DNA from: Algoriphagus aestuarii
GTDB lineage: Bacteria; Bacteroidota; Bacteroidia; Cytophagales; Cyclobacteriaceae
Assembly (NCBI GenBank): GCA_017051695.1
Contig: JAFIDK010000003.1
Location: 453,873 to 517,872 of the forward strand
Direction of reading: 5' to 3'
Length of the DNA stretch: 64,000 nt
Part shown: positions 17,145 through 26,208 of the stretch, piece after piece
Numbering within the stretch: position 1 is the first letter of the stretch
How the letters are laid out: every line of letters begins with the position of its first letter
Notes under the pieces: generated by a model
What the model saw: only the letters and a program-made list of their open reading frames with translations
What the model was told of the DNA's origin: nothing
Database searches by the model: none
Position numbers and translations under genes: made by a program

Positions 17145-18278
17145 TTAAAGATCCAGATCATCCGTACTTCTCAACTGCACGTGTTTTTTCATCTTTTTCT
17201 GAATGATTTTAAAATGGTGCAAATCCTCCTCAGTGATCAAAGAAATCGCCTCGCCAGTCGCTCCGGCACGGCCTGTTCTTCCGATTCGGTGCACATAATC
17301 TTTTGGAGATCGTGGTAGCTCAAAATTAATCACCAAGGGTAAAAACTGAATATCAATTCCTCTTCCGGCCAAGTCTGTTGCGACTAAAACACGGGTTTTC
17401 CCAGATTTGAATTTTGCCAAAGCTTCGGTTCTTGCACCTTGGCTTTTGTCACCATGAAATGCAACTGCATCAATTCCGTTTTTGACCAACTTCTGGGTGA
17501 CATTGTTGGCGGTCCGGATAGAAGAAGTAAAAACCAGTATTTGTGACCAGTCACCGGAGTTGATGATATATCTCAGCAAAGGCCCCTTTTTCTCAGGAGT
17601 TACACGGTAGGCATATTGATCAATAAGGTCTACTTCTACTTCAGCAGGTTTTACCGATATCCTTTTTGGATCCTTCAGGAGTTTGGAAATCAGTTCCTCC
17701 AAGGTTTCGTCCATTGTGGCGGAAAACAAGATTGTTTGGCGCTTTTTGGGAATCTCAGCAAGAATTTGATTGACTTCCTCCCTAAACCCCATATTCAACA
17801 CCTTGTCCATTTCATCCATGACCAGAATTTCGACTTGATTTAATGAAAGAGCATTTTTCGACAGTAAATCCAAAAGTCTACCTGGAGTAGCAATTAAAAT
17901 GTCTGTTCCATTCATTTTCCGCATCTGAGGATTGATAGAGACACCTCCGAAAACCGCCACCGTTTTGACTCTTCTGCTCAAAAATCTGGAAAAATTATCT
18001 GCCACTTGGGCCACTTGCGAAGCAAGCTCCCTTGTCGGAACCAAAACCAAGACGGGTACATTTCTACTGGTATTTTCTTTCTTCCCTTGTAGGATCTGAA
18101 GGATCGGTAAGATGAAGGAAGCAGTTTTTCCAGAACCAGTCGGGGCGATTCCGAGTAAATCTTTTTTTTCTAAAAAGGCAGGGATTGCCTCGATTTGGAT
18201 TGGATAGGGGCTTTGATAGTTTGCTTTTTCGATGGCAGTCAAAAGCTGCTGATTCAATCCAAGTTTAGAAAAGGTCAT
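17145..18278 (-). CDS. DEAD-box-type RNA helicase with DEMD motif II
   Basis: 377 residues, the two-RecA-domain helicase core without a C-terminal extension. Visible motifs: Q motif (PYPIQIEAIP, 25-34), motif I APTGSGKT (45-52), PTREL (81-85), TPGR (131-134), motif II DEMD (155-158) instead of DEAD, motif III SAT (about 186-188), and motif VI HRIGRTGRAG (about 339-348). The Ala-to-Met change in motif II is unusual, but all catalytic acidic residues remain, so it should be an active RNA-dependent ATPase, likely in rRNA processing or mRNA turnover in the cold-shock RhlE-like group. Monocistronic. Confidence 0.92.
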   Translation of the reverse strand: MTFSKLGLNQQLLTAIEKANYQSPYPIQIEAIPAFLEKKDLLGIAPTGSGKTASFILPILQILQGKKENTSRNVPVLVLVPTRELASQVAQVADNFSRFLSRRVKTVAVFGGVSINPQMRKMNGTDILIATPGRLLDLLSKNALSLNQVEILVMDEMDKVLNMGFREEVNQILAEIPKKRQTILFSATMDETLEELISKLLKDPKRISVKPAEVEVDLIDQYAYRVTPEKKGPLLRYIINSGDWSQILVFTSSIRTANNVTQKLVKNGIDAVAFHGDKSQGARTEALAKFKSGKTRVLVATDLAGRGIDIQFLPLVINFELPRSPKDYVHRIGRTGRAGATGEAISLITEEDLHHFKIIQKKMKKHVQLRSTDDLDL

Positions 18279-18383
18279 AGAATTTAATTTTCACAAAGGT
18301 AAGGAGTTCTAGGAATTGAAAAGTACAATTAGATCCTCTGACAATTTTTCAAATAAAAAAATCTAAATCCTCATTCAGGGAAT

Positions 18384-19619
18384 TTATGAAGCCATCACTT
18401 CTTTATTGTAAACTTTGCTGATCGTTCCGCTGATATTTTGGTCTACCTTCAATACCAAAAAACCAGCAACTGCACAGGCAGCCATGCCTACGACCATCGG
18501 TAAGGAAGTCCCATCATGAAAAAGACTGACTCCAGCAGAGGCCACGCCTCCAAATGCCATCCTCATACTTCCCAATATAGCAGAGGCACTACCTGCATTT
18601 CTTGAAAAAGGAGCCATTGAAAGTGCTGCTGTATTTGGTCCGTTTAGCCCATGGGCAGTAAGAAATATAAACATCAATACCAACAGCATCCCTAATCCTA
18701 GCCATTGAAAATAGATACCACAGACCAAAAGAGTTCCTACCAAAACCTGATAGTGCATCGAAAAATTAATAATCTGCTGGCTTGTAAATCTTTTCAGCAA
18801 TAAATGATTCAGCTGGGTAGATCCGATCATGGCAAATGCTAGAATGGCGAAGATCCACCCGTATTGGGCTTCCGAAACCCCGTAAATATTCATAAACACA
18901 TCGGAAGATCCGGCGATATAGGCAAAAGGAGCTGCCCCTGCCAATCCGCCCACAGACATATAAACCAGAAATTGACGGTTTTGAAGAACCTGGATGTAAT
19001 TTTTCCAAACCTGATTTGGCTTTAAAGAAACCAATTTGTCTGGATCTGCCCCATCTGGTAGTACCCAGATTACAGCTATCCATATGATCACAGTGAGGAA
19101 TGCCAATACAATAAATACCCAATGCCAATGATAATAGGCAGTGACAAATCCACCTAAAGTAGGTGCGATCATAGGCGAAACAGCGATAACCAGAGTCAAT
19201 AATGCTAAAACTTGTGCTGTTTTGGTGACTGGAAAGATATCCCTAACCATAGCCTGAGCTGCCACCATACCTGCACAACCACCGACAGCTTGTAGAAAAC
19301 GCATGAAAATCAAGTTCTCTACTGAACCTGATAAAGCACATCCTACAGAGGCAATCACATAAATTGCCAAACCAGCATAAAGTGGTTTTTTCCTTCCGTA
19401 TTTATCGAGTAAAGGTCCATAAAACAATTGCCCAATAGCAATGCCAACCAAATAAGCCGTCAGAGACAATTGGATATTGGCAATCGAGGTGTCTAAATCT
19501 TTTGCCATCGCCGGGAATCCCGGTAAGTACATGTCAATTGAAAATGGACTGATCGTACAAAGAGCTCCAAGGATCAGAACAATCTTGAAATATTCCTTTT
19601 TTGATATCTGCTTCACCAA
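18384..19619 (-). CDS. Bcr/CflA-type multidrug efflux MFS transporter
   Basis: 411 residues, 12 membrane segments. N-terminal SPFSIDMYLPGFPAMAKDL (about 24-42) is the hallmark of the Bcr/CflA subfamily of drug:H+ antiporters. The MFS motif A follows as GPLLDKYGRKKPLYAG (about 68-83), and R-x-x-Q-A-x-G-G (about 109-116) is typical of motif B/C. Exports chloramphenicol/bicyclomycin-like compounds in known members; actual substrate unknown. Monocistronic. Confidence 0.9.
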   Translation of the reverse strand: MVKQISKKEYFKIVLILGALCTISPFSIDMYLPGFPAMAKDLDTSIANIQLSLTAYLVGIAIGQLFYGPLLDKYGRKKPLYAGLAIYVIASVGCALSGSVENLIFMRFLQAVGGCAGMVAAQAMVRDIFPVTKTAQVLALLTLVIAVSPMIAPTLGGFVTAYYHWHWVFIVLAFLTVIIWIAVIWVLPDGADPDKLVSLKPNQVWKNYIQVLQNRQFLVYMSVGGLAGAAPFAYIAGSSDVFMNIYGVSEAQYGWIFAILAFAMIGSTQLNHLLLKRFTSQQIINFSMHYQVLVGTLLVCGIYFQWLGLGMLLVLMFIFLTAHGLNGPNTAALSMAPFSRNAGSASAILGSMRMAFGGVASAGVSLFHDGTSLPMVVGMAACAVAGFLVLKVDQNISGTISKVYNKEVMAS

Positions 19620-19743
19620 CGAAAAATAAATTTAGCTCCTACTGATTATGGTAACCGAACAGGTAAAAGGTTTATTGAGTTCGCAAAAATCAGTTATTTT
19701 TTTTGACAATAAAACAAGACAATAACATCAATTTTGAAAATCA

Positions 19744-19766
19744 ACTAATAATTTACAAGTATTAGT
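19744..19766. promoter_or_regulatory. Inverted repeat in the MFS-cupin intergenic region
   Basis: ACTAATA (19744-19750) and TATTAGT (19760-19766) form a perfect 7-bp inverted repeat with a 9-base spacer, in an AT-rich 209-base gap between the cupin gene (whose - strand transcript enters here) and the MFS transporter start. It could be an operator for the efflux gene. Low support beyond symmetry. Confidence 0.25.
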
Positions 19767-19828
19767 CATCCTGAATAGTTTGTCAAAGTTAGATTTGGTT
19801 TCTATGATGATCAGACATATAAAATTTT

Positions 19829-20269
19829 TCACTTCCTGTCTATTACCTCGGTGAGGATCATTCCTTCTGTCCCTGCATAAAAGACGATAATTTCTGCTGG
19901 GATTTTCCCGCGGTTTTCACCATAATGGACGGTATTGACTACTTCGATGATCGGATCACCTGATTTCATCTGTAATTGATTTCCATATTCATCCTCTACA
20001 AACAATTCTCCCTTTACCAATACACCTGCATTGATGACTGGGTGGATATGCTTAGGTAAGGCTGAACCCGGAGGAATTGTAATTTTTAGAATGGTGATTT
20101 TGGGTTTGCCTTCAGGGTAGGAAGGAATGGGAGAACCATTCCAGCTTTGCTCTGAGACTATCAATACCTCGGTTTCATTATTTTCATTATCTACGGAAGC
20201 AATGAAGTAAGTCGTAATCGAAGTGACTATTACTAAAAACAAAGTGAAAAGTGGTTTAATGCTTATCAT
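19829..20269 (-). CDS. Exported cupin-domain protein
   Basis: 146 residues. An N-terminal hydrophobic segment (about 5-25) acts as signal or anchor. The cupin barrel is evident from motif 1 [20 protein letters not shown] (two His plus Glu as metal ligands) and motif 2 [18 protein letters not shown] with the third His. Small single-domain cupins of this type have varied or unknown function; binding of a metal is likely from the histidines. Divergent to the cytochrome/dehydrogenase operon at 20444. Confidence 0.8.
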   Translation of the reverse strand: MISIKPLFTLFLVIVTSITTYFIASVDNENNETEVLIVSEQSWNGSPIPSYPEGKPKITILKITIPPGSALPKHIHPVINAGVLVKGELFVEDEYGNQLQMKSGDPIIEVVNTVHYGENRGKIPAEIIVFYAGTEGMILTEVIDRK

Positions 20270-20443
20270 CTGATCAAGGGTTGTTTTGGAAAGTACTGAC
20301 AGTTTTTCTAAAAATAATCAGACCGATTGATAAAATGCTCTTGTGAATCAATCAAATAAGTGGCAAATTAGAAATCGAGCCTTTTTCCGAAGATGACATA
20401 AATCATCCTTAGAGAAAGCGAATAATTGACCCAAAATAAACCT

Positions 20444-22987
20444 ATGTCCATTAGCCGTTTCTTAGGCATGCATCTTTTGGTGCTGTTAGTTTTTTCATGC
20501 ACCAGCCCCGAAGCAATAGATCCCAATGCCATTTCTCCTCCGCATTCACCGGAAGATGAACAAAAGACTTTTCAACTCGATCCAAACTTTGAAATCCAAT
20601 TAGTAGCGGCCGAACCCATGGTTCAGGAGCCTGTTGCGATTCAATTTGACTCAGAAGGAAGGCTCTGGGTAGTAGAAATGCGAGGATATATGATGGATAT
20701 CGAGGGAAGTGGCGAAGATCAACCGATTGGTAGAATATCCATTTTGGAAGATAAAAACGGAGATGGGGAAATGGATCAATCGACCGTTTACCTAGACAGT
20801 CTGGTCATGCCTAGGTCCATAGGTCTTTTTGAAGGAGGTGCATTGGTAGCAGAAAACAATGCGCTTTGGGTCACTAAAGACCTTGACGGGGACCTGAAAG
20901 CTGATTCAAAAGTATTATTGGATTCCACTTATTCTAGAAGCGGAGTGGTAGAGCATACAGATAACGGATTTGTGAGGAATGTTGACAATTGGTATTACAG
21001 TGCCAAATCAAGGCTGCGGTATAAAATGGCTGGAAAGGAATGGATACGGGACAGTACGGAATTTCGTGGCCAATGGGGGATCTCTCAAGACGATAAAGGA
21101 AGATTGATTTACAATTATAATTGGTCGCAGTTGCATGGAGATCTTGTACCTGCAAATTACCTGTTTAGAAACCCAAATCACACGCCTTCTACCGGGATAG
21201 ACCATGGTTTGACTATTGACAGAAGAATTTATCCTATTCGTTCTAACCTGGCTATTAATCGTGGATATGTACCTGGGACGTTGGATGAAAACGGGAGGTT
21301 ACTGGAGTTTACTTCTGCTTGTTCTCCGATAGTATACAGAAGTTCTCTGTTTCCTCAGGAATATGCGGGAAACATCTTTGTTATGGAGAATGCCGGAAAC
21401 CTGATCAAGAGAAATGTGATTACAGAAGATGGCACCTATATTTCTGGGGAGGATCCGAATCCGGGCAAAGAATTTTTAGCATCTACTGATGAGCGGTTCA
21501 GACCCGTTCACGGGACAGTAGGGCCAGATGGAGCTTTTTATGTAGTGGATATGTATCATGGCATCGTCCAGCATATTGACTATATGACGGAATATTTAAA
21601 GGAGCAAACCCTGGAAAGAAAGCTGGATGGGCCTGTTCATATGGGTAGGATTTGGAGAATCGTACCGAAAGATTCCTCCCCCAAAACCCCTGTGAAATTA
21701 GGATCAAAGTCCAGCGAAGAACTTTTGCCATTTCTATCTGATACCGATGGTTGGTACCGTGATAATACCCAAAGGATTTTGGTAGAGCGCGGAGATGTTT
21801 CTATTGTGCCAAAGCTTAAAGAAATAGTAATCAATTCCTCCTCTGAATTAGGGGCTTTTCATGCAATTTGGACATTGGAAGGTTTGAATCAGGCGGATGA
21901 TGATTTTCTTTTTAAAGTGTTAGAAAATCCATCTGACTTGATAAAAAGTGCTGCTTTGAGGATTTTAGATAACAAGGCTTCAGAAAATAGTAATCTGCAG
22001 GTAAGACTGGCCGAAGCCATGCTTGGCCTGACTGATAATGGAGGTGAAAACCTGAACTTGCAACTGGCTCTGAGTTCCTATTCGGTTTCTGAAAGTGGAG
22101 CAATGGAAATTCTGACTTCGGTGTTAAAAAAACATGGAGAGGATGCCTTGATGCGGGATGCAGTGATGAGCAGCTTGAGGGACCGGGAATTTGATTTTCT
22201 TCAAGCCATTTGGCAACAGGATGGCTGGGGAGGTAGTCAATCTGATCAGGAAATTGTTTTAGAAATGCTCACTGCAGCTATCGTGAAAAAAGCCGACAGT
22301 AAAGAGATCAAAGCGGTTTTGGCATTGGCAGATAACCAGGAATTTGGATGGAAGGAACAAGCTGTACTATCGTCTTTGGCGATCCAATCCGGAAATTTAC
22401 CCGAAAAGGGAATGATAAAGTTTGCTTCAGAACCAGCAATCTTCCGAAGATCTGATATTCCATTAGAATCAAGCCGAATAGAAATGCTCAAAAGCATATT
22501 TTCCTGGCCTGGATTTGACCCGAAAATTACAGAAGCTTCCTCCAACTCTTTGGATGCGGATGCCATGAAGCAATTTGCAGAAGGCCGGCAAAAGTTTTTG
22601 ACCAGCTGTGCAAGTTGTCATGGAGCAAATGGGAAAGGAGCGAATAGGATGGGACCACCATTGGTCAATTCAGATTGGGTTTTAGGAAATGAAAAAAGGC
22701 TTACATTGATACTACTTCATGGTTTAGAAGGGCCTATAGAAGTGGATGGTAAAAAATATGATGCTCCAGAAATCTTACCAGTGATGCCGGCACATTCTAC
22801 GATGGACGATGGTAGCATTGCTGCAATTCTTACTTATATCCGAAATGAATGGGGAAATCAGGCAACTCCAGTTTCCAGAAGAACAGTGGGAGGAATGCGT
22901 GTTTTGACACAAGGAAGAGTTTACCCTTGGTCTGCTGAAGAATTGAATAAGCATATTGAAAATTTAGAGAATAGTCAGCCAGAATAA
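20444..22987 (+). CDS. Cytochrome c / PVC-type dehydrogenase lipoprotein (DUF7133-like)
   Basis: 847 residues. The upstream TTG at 20426 is possible, but the ATG at 20444 directly behind the leader GACCCAAAATAAACCT gives a clean lipoprotein signal with Cys18 (LLVFSC). The first ~420 residues form a beta-propeller of the 'membrane-bound dehydrogenase' kind (QLDPNFEIQLVAAEPMV, then RISILEDKNGDGEMD). A helical HEAT-like middle follows, and a C-terminal mono-haem cytochrome c domain with CASCH near 722 and a methionine ligand region (PVMPAHS). Family members are thought to oxidize sugars or alcohols in the periplasm and pass electrons to the respiratory chain; the substrate is unknown. First gene of an operon with a TIM-barrel protein and an SDR. 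Confidence 0.87.
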   Translation: MSISRFLGMHLLVLLVFSCTSPEAIDPNAISPPHSPEDEQKTFQLDPNFEIQLVAAEPMVQEPVAIQFDSEGRLWVVEMRGYMMDIEGSGEDQPIGRISILEDKNGDGEMDQSTVYLDSLVMPRSIGLFEGGALVAENNALWVTKDLDGDLKADSKVLLDSTYSRSGVVEHTDNGFVRNVDNWYYSAKSRLRYKMAGKEWIRDSTEFRGQWGISQDDKGRLIYNYNWSQLHGDLVPANYLFRNPNHTPSTGIDHGLTIDRRIYPIRSNLAINRGYVPGTLDENGRLLEFTSACSPIVYRSSLFPQEYAGNIFVMENAGNLIKRNVITEDGTYISGEDPNPGKEFLASTDERFRPVHGTVGPDGAFYVVDMYHGIVQHIDYMTEYLKEQTLERKLDGPVHMGRIWRIVPKDSSPKTPVKLGSKSSEELLPFLSDTDGWYRDNTQRILVERGDVSIVPKLKEIVINSSSELGAFHAIWTLEGLNQADDDFLFKVLENPSDLIKSAALRILDNKASENSNLQVRLAEAMLGLTDNGGENLNLQLALSSYSVSESGAMEILTSVLKKHGEDALMRDAVMSSLRDREFDFLQAIWQQDGWGGSQSDQEIVLEMLTAAIVKKADSKEIKAVLALADNQEFGWKEQAVLSSLAIQSGNLPEKGMIKFASEPAIFRRSDIPLESSRIEMLKSIFSWPGFDPKITEASSNSLDADAMKQFAEGRQKFLTSCASCHGANGKGANRMGPPLVNSDWVLGNEKRLTLILLHGLEGPIEVDGKKYDAPEILPVMPAHSTMDDGSIAAILTYIRNEWGNQATPVSRRTVGGMRVLTQGRVYPWSAEELNKHIENLENSQPE

Positions 22988-23011
22988 TCTCTCACCATAC
23001 CCAATTAACCT

Positions 23012-24103
23012 ATGAAAAATCAATCCAGTGTTTCGACTTTTGGAAGAAGGGAATTTCTTCAAAAAGCAGGCCTAGGAGCTTTGGCAATGAATTTCCCATT
23101 TTCTAAAATCCCTGAGTATTTATCCGGAGTTCCCATGGGAATTGTGGTTCATTCCTACGGTGCGAGATGGAATTCAAAAACCCAAAGTTCGATGTATCCT
23201 GGCTTTCAGAATGCGATTGATCTGATTAATCATTGTAAAAGTATCGGTGCAGGAGGAGTGCAGGTAGGAGTAAATGGTTGGGCAGATGATTTTGCAAAGC
23301 AGGTTAGAGATGTGCGTGAAAAAAGCGGCTTATATTTAGAGGGCAGCATCAGTTTGCCTAAATCGTCAGATCAAGTCCCAAAATTCGAAAAGGAAGTTTT
23401 GGCTGCCAAGGAAGCAGGAGCTGAAGTGTTGAGAACGGTGTGTCTAAATGGACGACGCTATGAAAATTTTCATTCCGAACAGGAATTTTTAAACTTCAAA
23501 GCAGGTGCGCTGGTGGCTCTAGCATTAGCTGAGCCTATCGCGAGAAAGCATCAGATGAAATTGGCAGTAGAAAATCACAAAGATTGGAAAGCAGCTGAAT
23601 TGGCAGAGATCATCAAGAATTTGGGCAGTGAATGGGTAGGAGTGACAGTTGATTTTGGAAATAATATGGCACTTTTAGAGGATCCTATGCATGTTATAGA
23701 AACGTTGGCGCCTCTCGCTTTTTCTACACATGTAAAGGATATGGCAGTGAAAAGCTATGATCAGGGGTTTTTACTCTCTGAAGTTCCACTTGGGACAGGG
23801 ATCGTGGACCTCAAGGCGGGAGTGGAGATTTGTAAAAAGCATAATCCTGGGATCAATTTCAGTTTGGAAATGATAACACGGGATCCTTTGGAGATTCCTG
23901 TGATGGAGGAAGGCTACTGGAGCACTTTTCCGGATACCAAAGCAAAGGAACTTGCAAGAACATTGAGGATTGTCAAAGAAACCGAGCCCGAAAACGGACT
24001 ACCTAACGTTACTGGTCTCAGTGAGGTAGAGCGCTTGGCAATCGAGGAAAAGAATGTGATTTCCTGTCTGGAATACAGTGGAAAAAAATTAGGATTAGGT
24101 TGA
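23012..24103 (+). CDS. Tat-exported sugar phosphate isomerase/epimerase-like TIM-barrel protein
   Basis: 363 residues, xylose-isomerase-like (AP endonuclease 2) fold. A twin-arginine signal GRREFLQKAGLGALAM is at 11-26. Barrel landmarks: an acidic residue after strand 6 in AVENHKDW (about 188-195), VTVDFGNN (about 215-222), and STHVKDMAV with His (about 240-248), which are the usual metal-site positions. Family members catalyse ketose/aldose isomerization or epimerization; exported versions in Bacteroidota are often of unknown function. 24 bases behind the cytochrome/dehydrogenase gene, so likely acts on its product or substrate. Confidence 0.83.
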   Translation: MKNQSSVSTFGRREFLQKAGLGALAMNFPFSKIPEYLSGVPMGIVVHSYGARWNSKTQSSMYPGFQNAIDLINHCKSIGAGGVQVGVNGWADDFAKQVRDVREKSGLYLEGSISLPKSSDQVPKFEKEVLAAKEAGAEVLRTVCLNGRRYENFHSEQEFLNFKAGALVALALAEPIARKHQMKLAVENHKDWKAAELAEIIKNLGSEWVGVTVDFGNNMALLEDPMHVIETLAPLAFSTHVKDMAVKSYDQGFLLSEVPLGTGIVDLKAGVEICKKHNPGINFSLEMITRDPLEIPVMEEGYWSTFPDTKAKELARTLRIVKETEPENGLPNVTGLSEVERLAIEEKNVISCLEYSGKKLGLG

Positions 24104-24132
24104 AATAAAATTAGAATCTATAAACAAGAATA

Positions 24133-24921
24133 ATGAATACTATCAGCGAATTACCAGGAATTAAACTTTTTGATCTTACAGGAAAGGCAGCAATTATCAC
24201 GGGAGGATCCAAAGGACTCGGACAAGCCATGGCGGCGGGACTTGCCAGTGCAGGGACCAATGTCATGCTGGTCAGCAGGAATCTGAAGGAAGGAGAGGCA
24301 GCTGCCAAAGAGATTGCAGAGGCTTTTGGAGTGAAGGCAATTGCTTTTGAAGCGGATGTGGTGAATGAAGATCAAACCATCTCCATGGCAAAAGCGGCCA
24401 TGGATGCCTTTGGGAGGATTGATGTTCTGATCAATTCTGCAGGGATTAATATCAGAGGTGCGATAGATGAGCTGACATTGGAGGAATTTCAAAAAGTGAT
24501 GGATATCAATGTCACAGGAACTTGGCTGTGTAGCAGGGCGGTGACTCCATATATGAAGGCTGCCAAAAGTGGGAGCATCATTAATTTGGCCAGTACCTTG
24601 GGTTTGGTGGGATTATCCAATCGAACACCTTATACATCCAGCAAGGGAGCTGTGGTGCAGATGACAAGGGCTTTGGGGTTGGAATTTGCGCCATTTAATA
24701 TCAATGTAAATGCGATATGTCCCGGACCGTTTTTGACTGAAATGAACCTGCCTATTGCTGATACGGAAGAAGGCAAGAAATTTGTCGTTGGGGCAACTGC
24801 TTTAGGACGCTGGGGTGAATTGAAGGAAATCCAGGGAGCAGCGATTTTTCTGGCCTCGGATGCGGGGAAATATATGGTAGGATCCATGATTACTGTAGAC
24901 GGAGGCTGGACTGCAAGGTAA
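24133..24921 (+). CDS. SDR-family oxidoreductase (gluconate 5-dehydrogenase-like)
   Basis: 262 residues, cytosolic NAD(P)-dependent short-chain dehydrogenase. Cofactor motif TGGSKGLGQAMA (about 22-33), NSAG (about 99-102), catalytic Ser in LASTL (about 155) and YTSSK (Tyr and Lys of the YxxxK site, about 168-172). The C-terminal SMITVDGGW is standard. Similar in style to gluconate-5-dehydrogenases and 2-keto-3-deoxy sugar acid reductases, consistent with sugar oxidation by the upstream operon partners. Ends 1 base before the stop of the convergent DHFR-like gene. Confidence 0.9.
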   Translation: MNTISELPGIKLFDLTGKAAIITGGSKGLGQAMAAGLASAGTNVMLVSRNLKEGEAAAKEIAEAFGVKAIAFEADVVNEDQTISMAKAAMDAFGRIDVLINSAGINIRGAIDELTLEEFQKVMDINVTGTWLCSRAVTPYMKAAKSGSIINLASTLGLVGLSNRTPYTSSKGAVVQMTRALGLEFAPFNINVNAICPGPFLTEMNLPIADTEEGKKFVVGATALGRWGELKEIQGAAIFLASDAGKYMVGSMITVDGGWTAR

Positions 24922-24922
24922 T

Positions 24923-25462
24923 TTATCTTGATCTGACGAAATGGTTTTGTACGACTTTATCCAAAAAACGAGTAGACCGGATGCATTCGAAAACAAGCTT
25001 TTTTGGTAAATCCCCAAATAAAGGAATTCCGGATCCCAATAACACAGGAATAGTTGTGATTATCATTTCGTCGATCAGATCTTCTTGAAGGAAAGTCTGA
25101 ATGGTTTTGCCTCCATCTATGTAAAGTTTCTGGAAACCCATGCTGTGAACTTTGTCAAGCACCTCGTGAATGGTTCCTTTGACCAAAAAGACTTTGTCAT
25201 GGAGTCTATCCGGAACCTCCTTCATAGAATTACTCCAGACAAAAACCGGTTTTTTATAAAACCATTCTCCTTCAAAGGCCTCCACGATTTTAAAGGTATT
25301 TCTTCCCATTAGAAGTGCATCGACCTGGGAGGTAAATCCTTCAAATCCAGTGTCGATATGATCAATTTCAGGAAAAGTGGAAAGCCAGCCGAGCTCATTG
25401 TTTTTTCCAGCAATAAAACCGTCAAGAGAGGTGGCTATAAATACACTGTTTTTCTGTCCCAT
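24923..25462 (-). CDS. Dihydrofolate reductase-family (RibD C-terminal-like) protein
   Basis: 179 residues. Starts FIATSLDGFIAGKNNELGWL, the typical YwjB/YyaP-like version of the DHFR fold. NTFKIVEAF follows GR, and LYIDGGKTIQTFL is the conserved C-terminal glycine-bearing NADPH motif. These proteins reduce pteridine- or flavin-like substrates; true folate reductase activity is not implied. Monocistronic, tightly convergent with the SDR gene. Confidence 0.85.
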   Translation of the reverse strand: MGQKNSVFIATSLDGFIAGKNNELGWLSTFPEIDHIDTGFEGFTSQVDALLMGRNTFKIVEAFEGEWFYKKPVFVWSNSMKEVPDRLHDKVFLVKGTIHEVLDKVHSMGFQKLYIDGGKTIQTFLQEDLIDEMIITTIPVLLGSGIPLFGDLPKKLVFECIRSTRFLDKVVQNHFVRSR

Positions 25463-25495
25463 GAAGATTGATTTTTGATGTGGTTTTGAAGTTTT

Positions 25496-26155
25496 CTATA
25501 AATCTGCTAATTCATCTTTGATAAATTCATAAACGATTTTACCTAACTCCTTATAACCCTCAGGAGTATAGTGGACGTCCGCTTCTCCAAGCCCTAACTT
25601 TGAATGAATTTTTTTGGATGAAGGATAAAGGTCATTGATAAGTATGCCATGCTTTTTCATGATTGATTTTGCTACTTTATTGTATTTCCCTGCATCTTTT
25701 TCAAATCTCCCGGCCTCTTTTTTGGGAACGTACGTTGTGGTCACAAATATCAATTTTGCATCAGTCTTCTCTTGAATAATGGTGACCAAGGAATCAAGAT
25801 TTGATTCATATTCTTCGATGCTGAAGGTGATTTTACCGTTGACTTTATCTCGGTTTCCATATTCTTTTGATTCTGGATGTCTATAGGCTAAATCCCACAA
25901 TCCCCAATTGAATTGAATGATGTCCCATTCTTCATCTCCTAGCCATTCTTCGATTTTTTGAAGTCCAGTTCCAGTATGCTCAGCATTTCCAGGATTGTGG
26001 TAAACCGAAGCCTGATCAGAAAAATATTCCTGTACAATTGGTGTGTAGCCAATGGATATAGAATCACCAATGATCAGGATTTTAGGTTTTTCTTGATTGA
26101 AAGAAGTCCCTGTCCCAAACAGCAGAAGAATAGAAAGTGTGATATATTTAATCAT
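25496..26155 (-). CDS. Secreted SGNH/GDSL hydrolase
   Basis: 219 residues with a Sec signal (about 1-19). Block I GDSISIGY holds the nucleophile Ser (about 32), block III GLWDL region, and block V DVHYTPEGY provides the catalytic Asp-x-x-His. Likely carbohydrate acetyl-esterase or lipase-like. A neighbour in cis, the unrelated DUF2207 gene, is 53 bases upstream in the same direction. Confidence 0.85.
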   Translation of the reverse strand: MIKYITLSILLLFGTGTSFNQEKPKILIIGDSISIGYTPIVQEYFSDQASVYHNPGNAEHTGTGLQKIEEWLGDEEWDIIQFNWGLWDLAYRHPESKEYGNRDKVNGKITFSIEEYESNLDSLVTIIQEKTDAKLIFVTTTYVPKKEAGRFEKDAGKYNKVAKSIMKKHGILINDLYPSSKKIHSKLGLGEADVHYTPEGYKELGKIVYEFIKDELADL

Positions 26156-26208
26156 CTCTTTTTACAAGTAGAAAGGGAGTTTTTCTTAGCGGATTCAAGG
26201 AGCAGTAA

